Below are positions 12,603 through 24,639 of a stretch of 64,000 nucleotides of DNA, in pieces. The notes under the pieces were generated by a model that saw only the letters and a list, made by a program, of their open reading frames with translations, had not been told where the DNA came from and did no database searches. The DNA comes from Zoroaster sp. YZ-2022. Taxonomy: Eukaryota > Echinodermata > Asteroidea > Forcipulatida > Zoroasteridae. The stretch covers positions 1,984,001 through 2,048,000 of the forward strand of contig CM055823.1 in assembly GCA_029582265.1 (NCBI GenBank), in the 5' to 3' direction. The stretch's first letter is position 1. The number at the start of each line of letters is the position of its first letter. The translations under genes and the position numbers were made by a program.

Positions 12603-13102
12603 NNNNNNNNNNNNNNNNNNNNNNNNNNNNNNNNNNNNNNNNNNNNNNNNNNNNNNNNNNNNNNNNNNNNNNNNNNNNNNNNNNNNNNNNNNNNNNNNNN
12701 NNNNNNNNNNNNNNNNNNNNNNNNNNNNNNNNNNNNNNNNNNNNNNNNNNNNNNNNNNNNNNNNNNNNNNNNNNNNNNNNNNNNNNNNNNNNNNNNNNNN
12801 NNNNNNNNNNNNNNNNNNNNNNNNNNNNNNNNNNNNNNNNNNNNNNNNNNNNNNNNNNNNNNNNNNNNNNNNNNNNNNNNNNNNNNNNNNNNNNNNNNNN
12901 NNNNNNNNNNNNNNNNNNNNNNNNNNNNNNNNNNNNNNNNNNNNNNNNNNNNNNNNNNNNNNNNNNNNNNNNNNNNNNNNNNNNNNNNNNNNNNNNNNNN
13001 NNNNNNNNNNNNNNNNNNNNNNNNNNNNNNNNNNNNNNNNNNNNNNNNNNNNNNNNNNNNNNNNNNNNNNNNNNNNNNNNNNNNNNNNNNNNNNNNNNNN
13101 NN
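12603..13102. other. Assembly gap of 500 N
   Basis: Exactly 500 N. The size is a conventional placeholder, so the true distance and the relative orientation of the flanks are not established. Confidence 0.99.
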
Positions 13103-13330
13103 GTAAGCATGAACAGAAAATAGTGCAAATGCATTTAGTTTCTGCATTCATTCTAATGTGGAAAAAGTATCACAGCCATGATCACTTTCAAATTTTGTAA
13201 CACATTTCAATTTATTTTTTAAACATTAAAGCATGTCAGATGGAAACATTTCTCATGGTGTTTGGTACCATCGCCAACTTCACATCAAGTAAGATTTTGA
13301 TTTTAATTCAGTAATTATTTTTAATCAGGT
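13103..13330 (+). repeat. Partial 2.35-kb unit leading into the minisatellite
   Basis: This matches 20525-20752, 22880-23107 and 25220-25447, the last part of the large tandem unit. It begins at the gap edge and runs without a break into the first 40-bp copy. A further large unit therefore lies in or beyond the gap. Confidence 0.9.
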
Positions 13331-16300
13331 AATTACCAATGGTGTAAACTCTCTTTATTGAACCAATTGTAATTACCAACGGTGTAAACTCTCTTTATTG
13401 AACCAATTGTAATTACCAACGGTGTAAACTCTCTTTATTGAACCAATTGTAATTACCAACGGTGTAAACTCTCTTTATTGAACCAATTGTAATTACCAAC
13501 GTGTAAACTCTCTTTATTGAACCAATTGTAATTACCAATGGTGTAAACTCTCTTTATTGAACCAATTGTAATTACCAACAGTGTAAACTTCTTTATTGGA
13601 ACCAATTGTAATTACCAACGGTGTAAACTCTCTTTATTGAACCAATTGTAATTACCAACGGTGTAAACTCTCTTTATTGAACCAATTGTAATTACCAACG
13701 GTGTAAACTCTCTTTATTGAACCAATTGTAATTACCAACGGTGTAAACTCTCTTTATTGAACCAATTGTAATTACCAACGGTGTAAACTCTCTTTATTGA
13801 ACCAATTGTAATTACCAACGGTGTAAACTCCCTTTATTGAACCAATTGTAATTACCAATGGTGTAAACTCCCTTTATTGAACCAATTGTAATTACCAATG
13901 GTGTAAACTCTCTTTATTGAACCAATTGTAATTACCTAATGGTGTAAACTCTCTTTATTGAACCAATTGTAATTGCCAATGGTGTAAACTCTCTTTATTG
14001 AACCAATTGTAATTACCAATGGTGTAAACTCTCTTTATTGAACCAATTGTAATTACCAATGGTGTAAACTCTCTTTATTGAACCAATTGTAATTACCAAT
14101 GGTGTAAACTCTCTTTATTGAACCAATTGTAATTGCCAATGGTGTAAACTCTCTTTATTGAACCAATTGTAATTGCCAATGGTGTAAACTCTCTTTATTG
14201 AACCAATTGTAATTACCAATGGTGTAAACTCTTTATTGAACCAATTGTAATTACCAATGGTGTAAACTCCTCTTTATTGAACCAATTGTAATTACCAATG
14301 GTGTAAACTCTCTTATTGAACCAATTGTAATTACCAATGGTGTAAACTCTCTTTATTGAACCAATTGTAATTGCCAATGGTGTAAACTCTCTTTATTGAA
14401 CCAATTGTAATTACCAATGGTGTAAACTCTCTTTATTGAACCAATTGTAATTACCAATGGTGTAAACTCTCTTTATTGAACCAATTGTAATTACCAATGG
14501 TGTAAACTCTTTATTGAACCAATTGTAATTGCCAATGGTGTAAACTCTCTTTATTGAACCAATTGTAATTGCCAATGGTGTAAACTCTCTTTATTGAACC
14601 AATTGTAATTGCCAATGGTGTAAACTCTCTTTATTGAACCAATTGTAATACCAATGGTGTAAACTCTCTTTATTGAACCAATTGTAATTACCAATGGTGT
14701 AAACTCTCTTTATTGAACCAATTGTAATTACCAATGGTGTAAACTCCTTTATTGAACCAATTGTAATTGCCAATGGTGTAAACTCCTTTATTGAACCAAT
14801 TGTAATTACCAATGGTGTAAACTCTCTTTATTGAACCAATTGTAATTGCCAATGGTGTAAACTCTCTTATTGAACCAATTGTAATTGCCAATGGTGTAAA
14901 CTCTCTTTATTGAACCAATTGTAATTACCAATGGTGTAAACTCTCTTTATTGAACCAATTGTAATTACCAATGGTGTAAACTCTCTTTATTGAACCAATT
15001 GTAATTGCCAATGGTGTAAACTCTCTTTATTGAACCAATTGTAATTGCCAATGGTGTAAACTCTCTTTATTGAACCAATTGTAATTGCCAATGGTGTAAA
15101 CTCCCTTTATTGAACCAATTGTAATTACCAATGGTGTAAACTCTCTTTATTGAACCAATTGTAATTACCAATGGTGTAAACTCTCTTTATTGAACCAATT
15201 GTAATTACCAATGGTGTAAACTCTCTTTATTGAACCAATTGTAATTGCCAATGGTGTAAACTCTCTTTATTGAACCAATTGTAATTGCCAATGGTGTAAA
15301 CTCTCTTTATTGAACCAATTGTAATTGCCAATGGTGTAAACTCTCTTTATTGAACCAATTGTAATTACCAATGGTGTAAACTCTCTTTATTGAACCAATT
15401 GTAATTACCAATGGTGTAAACTCTCTTTATTGAACCAATTGTAATTACCAATGGTGTAAACTCCCTTTATTGAACCAATTGTAATTACCAATGGTGTAAA
15501 CTCTCTTTATTGAACCAATTGTAATTACCAATGGTGTAAACTCTCTTTATTGAACCAATTGTAATTACCAATGGTGTAAACTCCCTTTATTGAACCAATT
15601 GTAATTGCCAATGGTGTAAACTCACTTTATTGAACCAATTGTAATTGCCAATGGTGTAAACTCTCTTTATTGAACCAATTGTAATTGCCAATGGTGTAAA
15701 CTCCCTTTATTGAACCAATTGTAATTACCAACGGTGTAAACTCCCTTTATTGAACCAATTGTAATTGCCAATGGTGTAAACTCCCTTTATTGAACCAATT
15801 GTAATTGCCAACGGTGTAAACTCCCTTTATTGAACCAATTGTAATTGCCAATGGTGTAAACTCCCTTTATTGAACCAATTGTAATTGCCAATGGTGTAAA
15901 CTCTCTTTATTGAACCAATTGTAATTGCCAATGGTGTAAACTCCCTTTATTGAACCAATTGTAATTGCCAATGGTGTAAACTCTTTATTGAACCAATTGT
16001 AATTGCCAATGGTGTAAACTCTCTTTATTGAACCAATTGTAATTACCAATGGTGTAAACTCCCTTTATTGAACCAATTGTAATTACCAATGGTGTAAACT
16101 CTCTTTATTGAACCAATTGTAATTACCAATGGTGTAAACTCTCTTTATTGAACCAATTGTAATTACCAATGGTGTAAACTCCCTTTATTGAACCAATTGT
16201 AATTACCAATGGTGTAAACTCTCTTTATTGAACCAATTGTAATTACCAATGGTGTAAACTCCCTTTATTGAACCAATTGTAATTACCAATGGTGTAAACT

Positions 16301-18410
16301 CTCTTTATTGAACCAATTGTAATTACCAATGGTGTAAACTCTCTTTATTGAACCAATTGTAATTGCCAATGGTGTAAACTCTCTTTATTGAACCAATTGT
16401 AATTACCAATGGTGTAAACTCTCTTTATTGAACCAATTGTAATTGCCAATGGTGTAAACTCTCTTTATTGAACCAATTGTAATTGCCAATGGTGTAAACT
16501 CTCTTTATTGAACCAATTGTAATTGCCAATGGTGTAAACTCTCTTTATTGAACCAATTGTAATTGCCAATGGTGTAAACTCTCTTTATTGAACCAATTGT
16601 AATTGCCAATGGTGTAAACTCTCTTTATTGAACCAATTGTAATTGCCAATGGTGTAAACTCTCTTTATTGAACCAATTGTAATTACCAATGGTGTAAACT
16701 CTCTTTATTGAACCAATTGTAATTGCCAATGGTGTAAACTCTCTTTATTGAACCAATTGTAATTGCCAATGGTGTAAACTCTCTTTATTGAACCAATTGT
16801 AATTACCAATGGTGTAAACTCTCTTTATTGAACCAATTGTAATTACCAATGGTGTAAACTCTCTTTATTGAACCAATTGTAATTGCCAATGGTGTAAACT
16901 CTCTTTATTGAACCAATTGTAATTACCAATGGTGTAAACTCTCTTTATTGAACCAATTGTAATTGCCAATGGTGTAAACTCCCTTTATTGAACCAATTGT
17001 AATTACCAATGGTGTAAACTCTCTTTATTGAACCAATTGTAATTACCAATGGTGTAAACTCTCTTTATTGAACCAATTGTAATTACCAATGGTGTAAACT
17101 CTCTTTATTGAACCAATTGTAATTACCAATGGTGTAAACTCTCTTTATTGAACCAATTGTAATTACCAATGGTGTAAACTCTCTTTATTGAACCAATTGT
17201 AATTGCCAATGGTGTAAACTCTCTTTATTGAACCAATTGTAATTACCAATGGTGTAAACTCTCTTTATTGAACCAATTGTAATTGCCAATGGTGTAAACT
17301 CTCTTTATTGAACCAATTGTAATTACCAATGGTGTAAACTCCCTTTATTGAACCAATTGTAATTACCAATGGTGTAAACTCTCTTTATTGAACCAATTGT
17401 AATTACCAATGGTGTAAACTCTCTTTATTGAACCAATTGTAATTACCAATGGTGTAAATTCCCTTTATTGAACCAATTGTAATTACCAATGGTGTAAACT
17501 CTCTTTATTGAACCAATTGTAATTACCAATGGTGTAAACTCTCTTTATTGAACCAATTGTAATTGCCAATGGTGTAAACTCCCTTTATTGAACCAATTGT
17601 AATTACCAATGGTGTAAACTCCCTTTATTGAACCAATTGTAATTACCAATGGTGTAAACTCCCTTTATTGAACCAATTGTAATTACCAACGGTGTAAACT
17701 CCCTTTATTGAACCAATTGTAATTGCCAATGGTGTAAACTCCCTTTATTGAACCAATTGTAATTACCAATGGTGTAAACTCTCTTTATTGAACCAATTGT
17801 AATTACCAATGGTGTAAACTCCCTTTATTGAACCAATTGTAATTGCCAATGGTGTAAACTCTCTTTATTGAACCAATTGTAATTGCCAATGGTGTAAACT
17901 CTCTTTATTGAACCAATTGTAATTACCAATGGTGTAAACTCCCTTTATTGAACCAATTGTAATTACCAATGGTGTAAACTCTCTTTATTGAACCAATTGT
18001 AATTACCAATGGTGTAAACTCTCTTTATTGAACCAATTGTAATTACCAATGGTGTAAACTCCCTTTATTGAACCAATTGTAATTACCAATGGTGTAAACT
18101 CTCTTTATTGAACCAATTGTAATTACCAATGGTGTAAACTCCCTTTATTGAACCAATTGTAATTACCAATGGTGTAAACTCTCTTTATTGAACCAATTGT
18201 AATTACCAATGGTGTAAACTCCCTTTATTGAACCAATTGTAATTGCCAATGGTGTAAACTCCCTTTATTGAACCAATTGTAATTACCAATGGTGTAAACT
18301 CTCTTTATTGAACCAATTGTAATTACCAATGGTGTAAACTCCCTTTATTGAACCAATTGTAATTACCAATGGTGTAAACTCCCTTTATTGAACCAATTGT
18401 AATTGCCAAT
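13331..18410 (+). repeat. 40-bp minisatellite, about 127 copies
   Basis: The unit is aattaccaatggtgtaaact followed by ctctttattgaaccaattgt, 40 bases, repeated for 5,080 bp with few indels. The common variable sites are A/G at base 5, T/C at base 10, and T/C in ctcttt/cccttt. Copies with 'accaacgg' cluster at the left end (13370-13860) and 'ccctttattg' copies become frequent at the right end. Each unit carries two CCAAT motifs. The open frames across it on the minus strand are by-products of the period and are not genes. Confidence 0.98.
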
Positions 18411-19583
18411 TACCTTCCACACGTTGTGAGTGATCGACCTTTATTGTTTGTCCACTATTTACTGAACCGCCAGAAACTTAAAAGAACAGGAAAAAATGCA
18501 TTAGGGCTATACTTAAATGAATATCAATACAGTTATATAGGATTACAAATTGGAACCTGACTATGTCATAATAGTAAAGACATTGGAACTATTCCATTAG
18601 GATGATTTGTATATGAAATACTCTTCGTTGTACTATCTTACAATCTTTTAGAGTGAAGACACAACGGCCAAACTAGTGGATGACACGTGATGTGTGTTCC
18701 ACCAAACAAATGACATGATCTGTGTGTGTGTTATATAATACAAAATATTTTGGTAACGTTTGGTACTATTTCCAAAACATTTCTCAGTTTAATAAAATCC
18801 CAAATCCATAATCCATGGGTGAGAATCAAACATTTATGCCACAGATAACTCATGCAGAGAGATGAACTAGGGCAGATCCTGGAGGGAGGGGGGGGGGGGG
18901 GGGGGGGATACTATTTCCAAAACATATTTTTCACTTTAATGCTTCAGCTTATTAACCTAAATTATTATGAAATAATTAGTACCATTCACCACAATTGATT
19001 CACATTGCTTTTTTAATTATGTATATTTCTCAGTTTAATAAAATCCCAAATCCATACTTGAGAATCAAACATTTATGCCACGGATCACTCATGCAGAGGG
19101 ATGGACGAGGGCGGATCCTTGGGGAGGGGGAAATGGCCTCCCAAAAGACTTTTCAAATCCACCCTCCAGCATAAAGGTGTACTGAAACTTCTGTTCTAGA
19201 TTATTGGTGGTGGATGAAGAGGTCGCACAACGCTTCCCTGGTTTTGGGCTTGAAATGTATTAATATTGTTTTCATGTAATTTATTTGTTAATGCAAGAAA
19301 CAAAAATCAATTTTCTAACTCGTGATTTGTTTTGCCACAAATATTTTGCCTAGAAGGGGTTGAGGCTGTGTGAACTGGGTTTCCCACCCCCATGTTAGCC
19401 AAATCTTGGATCCGTCACTGATTCCATGTGTCCCCCCCCCCACCCACATTTCTAAGTAACGATCGATGCCAATATTTTCTGAAGTACATAGAAAGACGTT
19501 GGTAATCATATGCAATGCATGATATAAATCACAGCTGGATAAATCTTCACGACGATTATCAAACAAACATTTCAAAACTTTAC

Positions 19584-19652
19584 CTGATGATATAGTCTGT
19601 ACAAAATTCGGAACAGGAACCTGCGTGGCTGGCTGAGATGTTTTGGAAGGAT
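19584..19652 (-). CDS. Candidate cassette exon, unit A (23 codons, phase 1-1)
   Basis: On the minus strand, acceptor cctttacag precedes 19652 and donor gtaaag follows 19584. The 69-nt exon starts with two bases of a split codon and ends with one, so it is symmetric (phase 1). It can be skipped or repeated without shifting frame. It reads about DPSKTSQPATQVPVPNFVQT, rich in Ser, Thr, Gln and Pro, like a flexible linker. It is homologous to the cassettes in units B and C but diverged at its 3' half. No domain is recognised, and use as an exon is inferred from the splice sites and phase only. Confidence 0.4.
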
Positions 19653-19871
19653 CTGTAAAGGTGGATAGATAATATACCATTGGTAATTATCAAATATCAA
19701 TTATTAGGATACAGTTATTGCCATAGCCGTACTCTGCAAAACCTGCAGTAAAATAACACTAATGATGTCAACTTTATTCTTTCATAGTGTTCATATTGGG
19801 CAAATATGAACACTAGTGTATAGCCCTAGTCCTACTGCAAAATGGGGGTGTTAAAATAACACCAATGGAAT

Positions 19872-19944
19872 CAACAGCCCAGTCATGGGCAATCTTCCCA
19901 ACACCCCCTTTGCCACAGGAAATAAGGCACTTAATGAGACCGCC
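19872..19944 (-). pseudogene. NACHT P-loop relic, unit A
   Basis: The reverse complement reads GGLIKCLISCGKGGVGK then IAHDWAV, against GGLIKRLIFCGKGGVGKSTFFVK then IAYDWAV in the NACHT copy at about 1815-1905. It lacks exactly the 18 nt coding STFFVK, so the Walker A Ser/Thr is missing. No other NACHT sequence follows. It is a fragment and cannot bind nucleotide as a NACHT domain. Confidence 0.85.
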
Positions 19945-21921
19945 CGACATTCATATCAATAAATGTGTGCATCCCCAACTCCAACGTTTTTTGGTCACCC
20001 ATATATAAAAAGGCCCTGAAAGAAGTGAATTCTAAACCATAAGGAATAGGTTACATTTCTTACTGCATCCGTGGAAAACATTAAAGTCATTATTTTAAGC
20101 ACTACAGAGCATCAAGAATCCAAAATAAATGCTGTGGATCACACATGCAGAGTGACGAACAAGGGTAAATACAGGGGGGGGGGGGGGCAAAGTGGCCATG
20201 GCAATAAAGAAAACTTTATAAAAATATTTTGCCTACAAGGGGGGTGCACACATGTGGACTTCTATTGTTATCGTGTAATTAAGAAAAACACATTTTTCAA
20301 ACCATTGCCATTTGTACTGAAGATTCTTTTTGGAACGGAATTTTGTCTCAGTCGTTCCCTTGAATAATCTACTCATTTTGCGACATTGAGGATTTGGGAA
20401 ACGGTGTATTTCATTTTTACACCAATTAAATGAACATGCGGTTCATATATGGAATGGAACACAAAGAGATTGTACACCACTGGTAAAATGACTGTAAATG
20501 CATCATATAGTTTCAACACATTTCATTAAGTCATGAACGAGAAAATAGTGCAAATGCATTTCTCTGCATTCATTCTAATGTGGAAAAAGTATCACAGCCA
20601 TGATCACTTTCAAATTTTGTAACACATTTCAATTTATTTTTTAAACATTAAAGCATGTCAGATGGAAACATTTCTCATGGTGTTTGGTACCATCGCCAAC
20701 TTCACATCAAGTAAGATTTTGGTTTTAATTCAGTAATTATTTTTAATCAGGTAATTACCAATGGTGTAAACTCCCTTTATTGAACAAATTGTCATTGCCA
20801 TTACCTTTCAATATTTGTGACTTACCGACAGTTTCGTCTTTTCCAATATATACTGAACCGCCACAAACTTAAAAGAACAGAAAAAATGCATTAGGGCTAT
20901 ACTTAAATGAATATCAATACAGTTATATAGGATTACAAATTGGAACCTGACTATACGTCATAATAGTAAAGACATTGGAACTATTCCATTAGGATGATTT
21001 GTATATGAAATACTCTTCGTTGTACTATCTTACAATCTTTTAGAGTGAAGACGCAATGGCCAAACTAGTGGATGACATGTGATGTGTGTTCCACCAAACA
21101 AATGACATGGATCTGTGTGTGTGTGTGTTATATAATACAAAATATTTTGGTAATGTTGGTACTATTTCCAAAACATTTCTCAGTTTAATAAAATCCCAAA
21201 TCCATAGGTGAGAATCAAACATTTATGCCACGGATCACTCATGCAGAGAGATGAACTAGGGCAGATCCTGGAGGGAGGGGGGGGGATACTATTTCCAAAA
21301 CATATTTTTCACTTTAATGCTTCAGCTTATTAACCTAAATTATTATGAAATAATTAGTACCATTCACCACAATTGATTCACATTGCTTTTTTAATTATGT
21401 ATATTTCTCAGTTTAATAAAATCCCAAATCCATACGTGACAATCAAACATTTATGCCACGGATCACTCATGCAGAGGGATGGACGAGGGCGGATCCTTGG
21501 GGAGGGGGGAATGGCCTCCCAAAAGACTTTTCTCAAAGCCACCTGCCCCATCCCCGTAAATCCACCCCTCCAAGTGCACTGAAACTTCTGTTCTAGATTA
21601 TTGGTGGTGGATGGAGAGGTCACACAGCGCTTCCCTGGTTTGGGCTTGAAATGTATTATTGTTTTCATGTAATTTATTTGTTAATTGCAAGAAACAAAAA
21701 TCAATTTTCTAACTCGTGATTTGTTTTGCCACAAATATTTTGCATAGAAGGGGTTGAGGCTGTGCGAACTGGGTTTCCCACGCACCATGTCAGCCAAATC
21801 CTGGATCCGTCACTGATTCCATGTGTCCCCCCCCCCCCACATTTCTAAGTAACGATCGATGCCAATATTTTCTGAAGTACATCTTCACGATGATTATCAA
21901 ACAAACATTTCAAAACTTTAC

Positions 21922-21999
21922 CGGTCTTTGTATCCAGTTTATCCTGCCCAACATGCTCCTGCGTGGCTGACTGCGGGTCCTGAGATGTTTTGGAAACCT
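21922..21999 (-). CDS. Candidate cassette exon, unit B (26 codons, phase 1-1)
   Basis: Minus strand, acceptor acctttacag, exon of 78 nt, donor gtaaag. Symmetric phase 1. The peptide begins EVSKTSQDPQSATQEHVGQD and is hydrophilic with repeated SQ/TQ pairs. Splice sites and phase match the cassettes of units A and C and the 24-nt exon at 27393-27416. The frame is open through both splice sites. Function unknown; a variable linker N-terminal to a NACHT domain is an inference from location. Confidence 0.42.
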
Positions 22000-22217
22000 C
22001 TGTAAAGGTAGATAATATACCATTGGTAATTATCAAATATCAATTATTAGGATACAGTTGTTATTGCCATAGCCGTACTCTGCAAAACCTGCAGTAAAAT
22101 AACACTAATGATGTCAACTTTATTCTTTCATAGTGTTCATATTGGGCAAATATGAACACTAGTGTATAGCCCTAGTCCTACTGCAAAATGGGGGTGTTAA
22201 AATAACACCAATGGAAT

Positions 22218-22290
22218 CAACAGCCCAGTCATGGGCAATCTTCCCTACACCCCCTTTGCCACAGGAAATAAGGCACTTAATGAGACTGCC
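22218..22290 (-). pseudogene. NACHT P-loop relic, unit B
   Basis: Same 73-bp fragment as in unit A, with the same 18-nt loss inside Walker A. It has one substitution in the first codons (gagactgcc in place of gagaccgcc on the plus strand). It lies about 220 bp upstream of the cassette on the minus strand. Confidence 0.85.
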
Positions 22291-24270
22291 CAACATTCAT
22301 ATCAATAAATGTGTGTATCCCCAACCCCAACGTTTTTTGGTCACCCATATATAAAAAGGCCCTGAAAGAAGTGAATTCTAAACCATAAGGAATAGGTTAC
22401 ATTTCTTAATGCATCCGTGGAAAACATTAAAGTCATTATTTTAAGCACTACAGAGCATCAAGAATCCAAAATAAATGCTGTGGATCACACATGCAGAGTG
22501 ACGAACAAGGGTAAATACAGGAGGGGGGGGGGGGGCAAAGTGGCCATGGCAATAAAGAAAACTTTATAAAAATATTTTGCCTACAAGGGGGGTGCACACA
22601 TGTGGACTTCTATTGTTATCGTGTAATTAAGAAAAACACATTTTTCAAACCATTGCCATTTGTACTGAAGATTCTTTTTGGAACGGAATTTTGTCTCAGT
22701 CGTTCCCTTGAATAATCTACTCATTTTGCGACATTGAGGATTTGGGAAACGGTGTATTTCATTTTTACACCAATTAAATGAACATGCGGTTCATATATGG
22801 AATGGAACACAAAGAGATTGTACAATTCACTGGTAAAATGACTGTAAATGCATCATATAGTTTCAACACATTTCATTAAGTCATGAACGAGAAAATAGTG
22901 CAAATGCATTTGGATTTCTCTGCATTCATTCTAATGTGGAAAAAGTATCACAGCCATGATCACTTTCAAATTTTGTAACACATTTCAATTTATTTTTTAA
23001 ACATTAAAGCATGTCAGATGGAAACATTTCTCATGGTGTTTGGTACCATCGCCAACTTCACATCAAGTAAGATTTTGGTTTTAATTCAGTAATTATTTTT
23101 AATCAGGTAATTACCAATGGTGTAAACTCCCTTTATTGAACAAATTGTAATTGCCAATTACCTTTCACACTTTGTGACTGATCGACCTTTACTGTTTGTC
23201 CACTATTTACTGAACCGCCAGAAACTTAAAAGAACATGAAAAAATGCATTAGGGCTATACTTAAATGAATATCAATACAGTTATATAGGATTACAAATTG
23301 GAACCTGACTATACGTCATAATAGTAAAGACATTGGAACTATTCCATTAGGATGATTTGTATATGAAATACTCTTCGTTGTACTATCTTACAATCTTTTA
23401 GAGTGAAGACACAATGGCCAAACTAGTGGATGAAACGTGATGTGTGTTCCACCAAACAAATGACATGATCTGTGTGTGTGTTATATAATACAAAATATTT
23501 TGGTAACGTTGGTACTATTTCCAAAACATTTCTCAGTTTAATAAAATCCCAAATCCATAGGTGAGAATCAAACATTTATGCCACGGATCACTCATGCAGA
23601 GAGATGAACTAGGGCAGATCCTGGAGGGAGGGGGGGGGATACTATTTCCAAAACATATTTTTCACTTTAATGCTTCAGCTTATTAACCTAAATTATTATG
23701 AAATAATTAGTACCATTCACCACAATTGATTCACATTGCTTTTTTAATTATGTATATTTCTCAGTTTAATAAAATCCCAAATCCATACGTGACAATCAAA
23801 CATTTATGCCACGGATCACTCATGCAGAGGGATGGACGAGGGCGGATCCTTGGGGAGGGGGGAATGGCCTCCCAAAAGACTTTTCTCAAAGCCACCTGCC
23901 CCATCCCCGTAAATCCACCTCCAAGTGCACTGAAACTTCTGTTCTAGATTATTGGTGGTGGATGGAGAGGTCACAGCGCTTCCCTGGTTTGGGCTTGAAA
24001 TGTATTATTGTTTTCATGTAATTTATTTGTTAATTGCAAAAAACAAAAATCAATTTTCTAACTCGTGATTTGTTTTGCCACAAATATTTTGCATAGAAGG
24101 GGTTGAGGCTGTGCGCACTGGGTTTCCCACGCACCATGTCAGCCAAATCCTGGATCCGTCACTGATTCCATGTGTCCCCCCCCCCCCACATTTCTAAGTA
24201 ACGATCGATGCCAATATTTTCTGAAGTACATCTTCACGATGATTATCAAACAAACATTTCAAAACTTTAC

Positions 24271-24348
24271 CGGTCTTTCTTTTCAGTTTATCCTGCCCAA
24301 CATGCTCCTGCGTGGCTGACTGCGGGTCCTGAGATGTTTTGGAAACCT
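24271..24348 (-). CDS. Candidate cassette exon, unit C (26 codons, phase 1-1)
   Basis: Same length and splice sites as the unit B cassette. It differs near the 3' end, where LDTKT becomes LKRKT, while most of the surrounding intron is unchanged. This contrast may be chance or selection on the peptide. The frame is open. Confidence 0.42.
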
Positions 24349-24567
24349 CTGTAAAGGTAGATAATATACCATTGGTAATTATCAAATATCAATTATTAGG
24401 ATACAGTTGTTATTGCCATAGCCGTACTCTGCAAAACCTGCAGTAAAATAACACTAATGATGTCAACTTTATTCTTTCATAGTGTTCATATTGGGCAAAT
24501 ATGAACACTAGTGTATAGCCCTAGTCCTACTGCAAAATGGGGGTGTTAAAATAACACCAATGGAATC

Positions 24568-24639
24568 AACAGCCCAGTCATGGGCAATCTTCCCTACACC
24601 CCCTTTGCCACAGGAAATAAGGCACTTAATGAGACCGCC
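24568..24639 (-). pseudogene. NACHT P-loop relic, unit C
   Basis: Same fragment and same 18-nt deletion as in the other units. Upstream on the minus strand is 'tattgatatgaatgtcgg', which lines up with the sequence before GGLIK in the NACHT copy at 1-3 kb only over a few bases. The homologous block is therefore short. Confidence 0.85.

Larger units (their letters stand above)
18401..20792 (+). repeat. 2.35-kb tandem unit A
   Basis: First complete unit, 2,392 bp, starting at aattgccaattacc just after the minisatellite. It contains in order the 250-bp block that is inverted at 1-240, a GT/TA microsatellite, two G-rich 'ggatcc' segments, a minus-strand exon-like cassette (19584-19652), the NACHT P-loop relic (19872-19944), a G-run near 20176, and one 40-bp motif near 20753. 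It is the most diverged unit in the cassette region. Confidence 0.92.
20793..23148 (+). repeat. 2.35-kb tandem unit B
   Basis: 2,356 bp, same layout as unit A and close to unit C throughout. It holds cassette 21922-21999, P-loop relic 22218-22290 and a single 40-bp motif near 23108. It differs from its neighbours mainly by homopolymer length (G and C runs) and small substitutions. This indicates recent duplication or ongoing homogenisation. Confidence 0.95.

Noticed and set aside
12493..13200. Frames of about 190-220 codons across the first gap
   Set aside because: Almost entirely N; no coding evidence.
14591..16049. Open frames of 60-73 codons with ITIGSIK-type repeats on the minus strand
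   Set aside because: They only read the 40-bp minisatellite; the frame changes every copy because 40 is not a multiple of three.
13331..18410. CRISPR-like array
   Set aside because: No unique spacers: the copies abut directly, and the genome is clearly eukaryotic.
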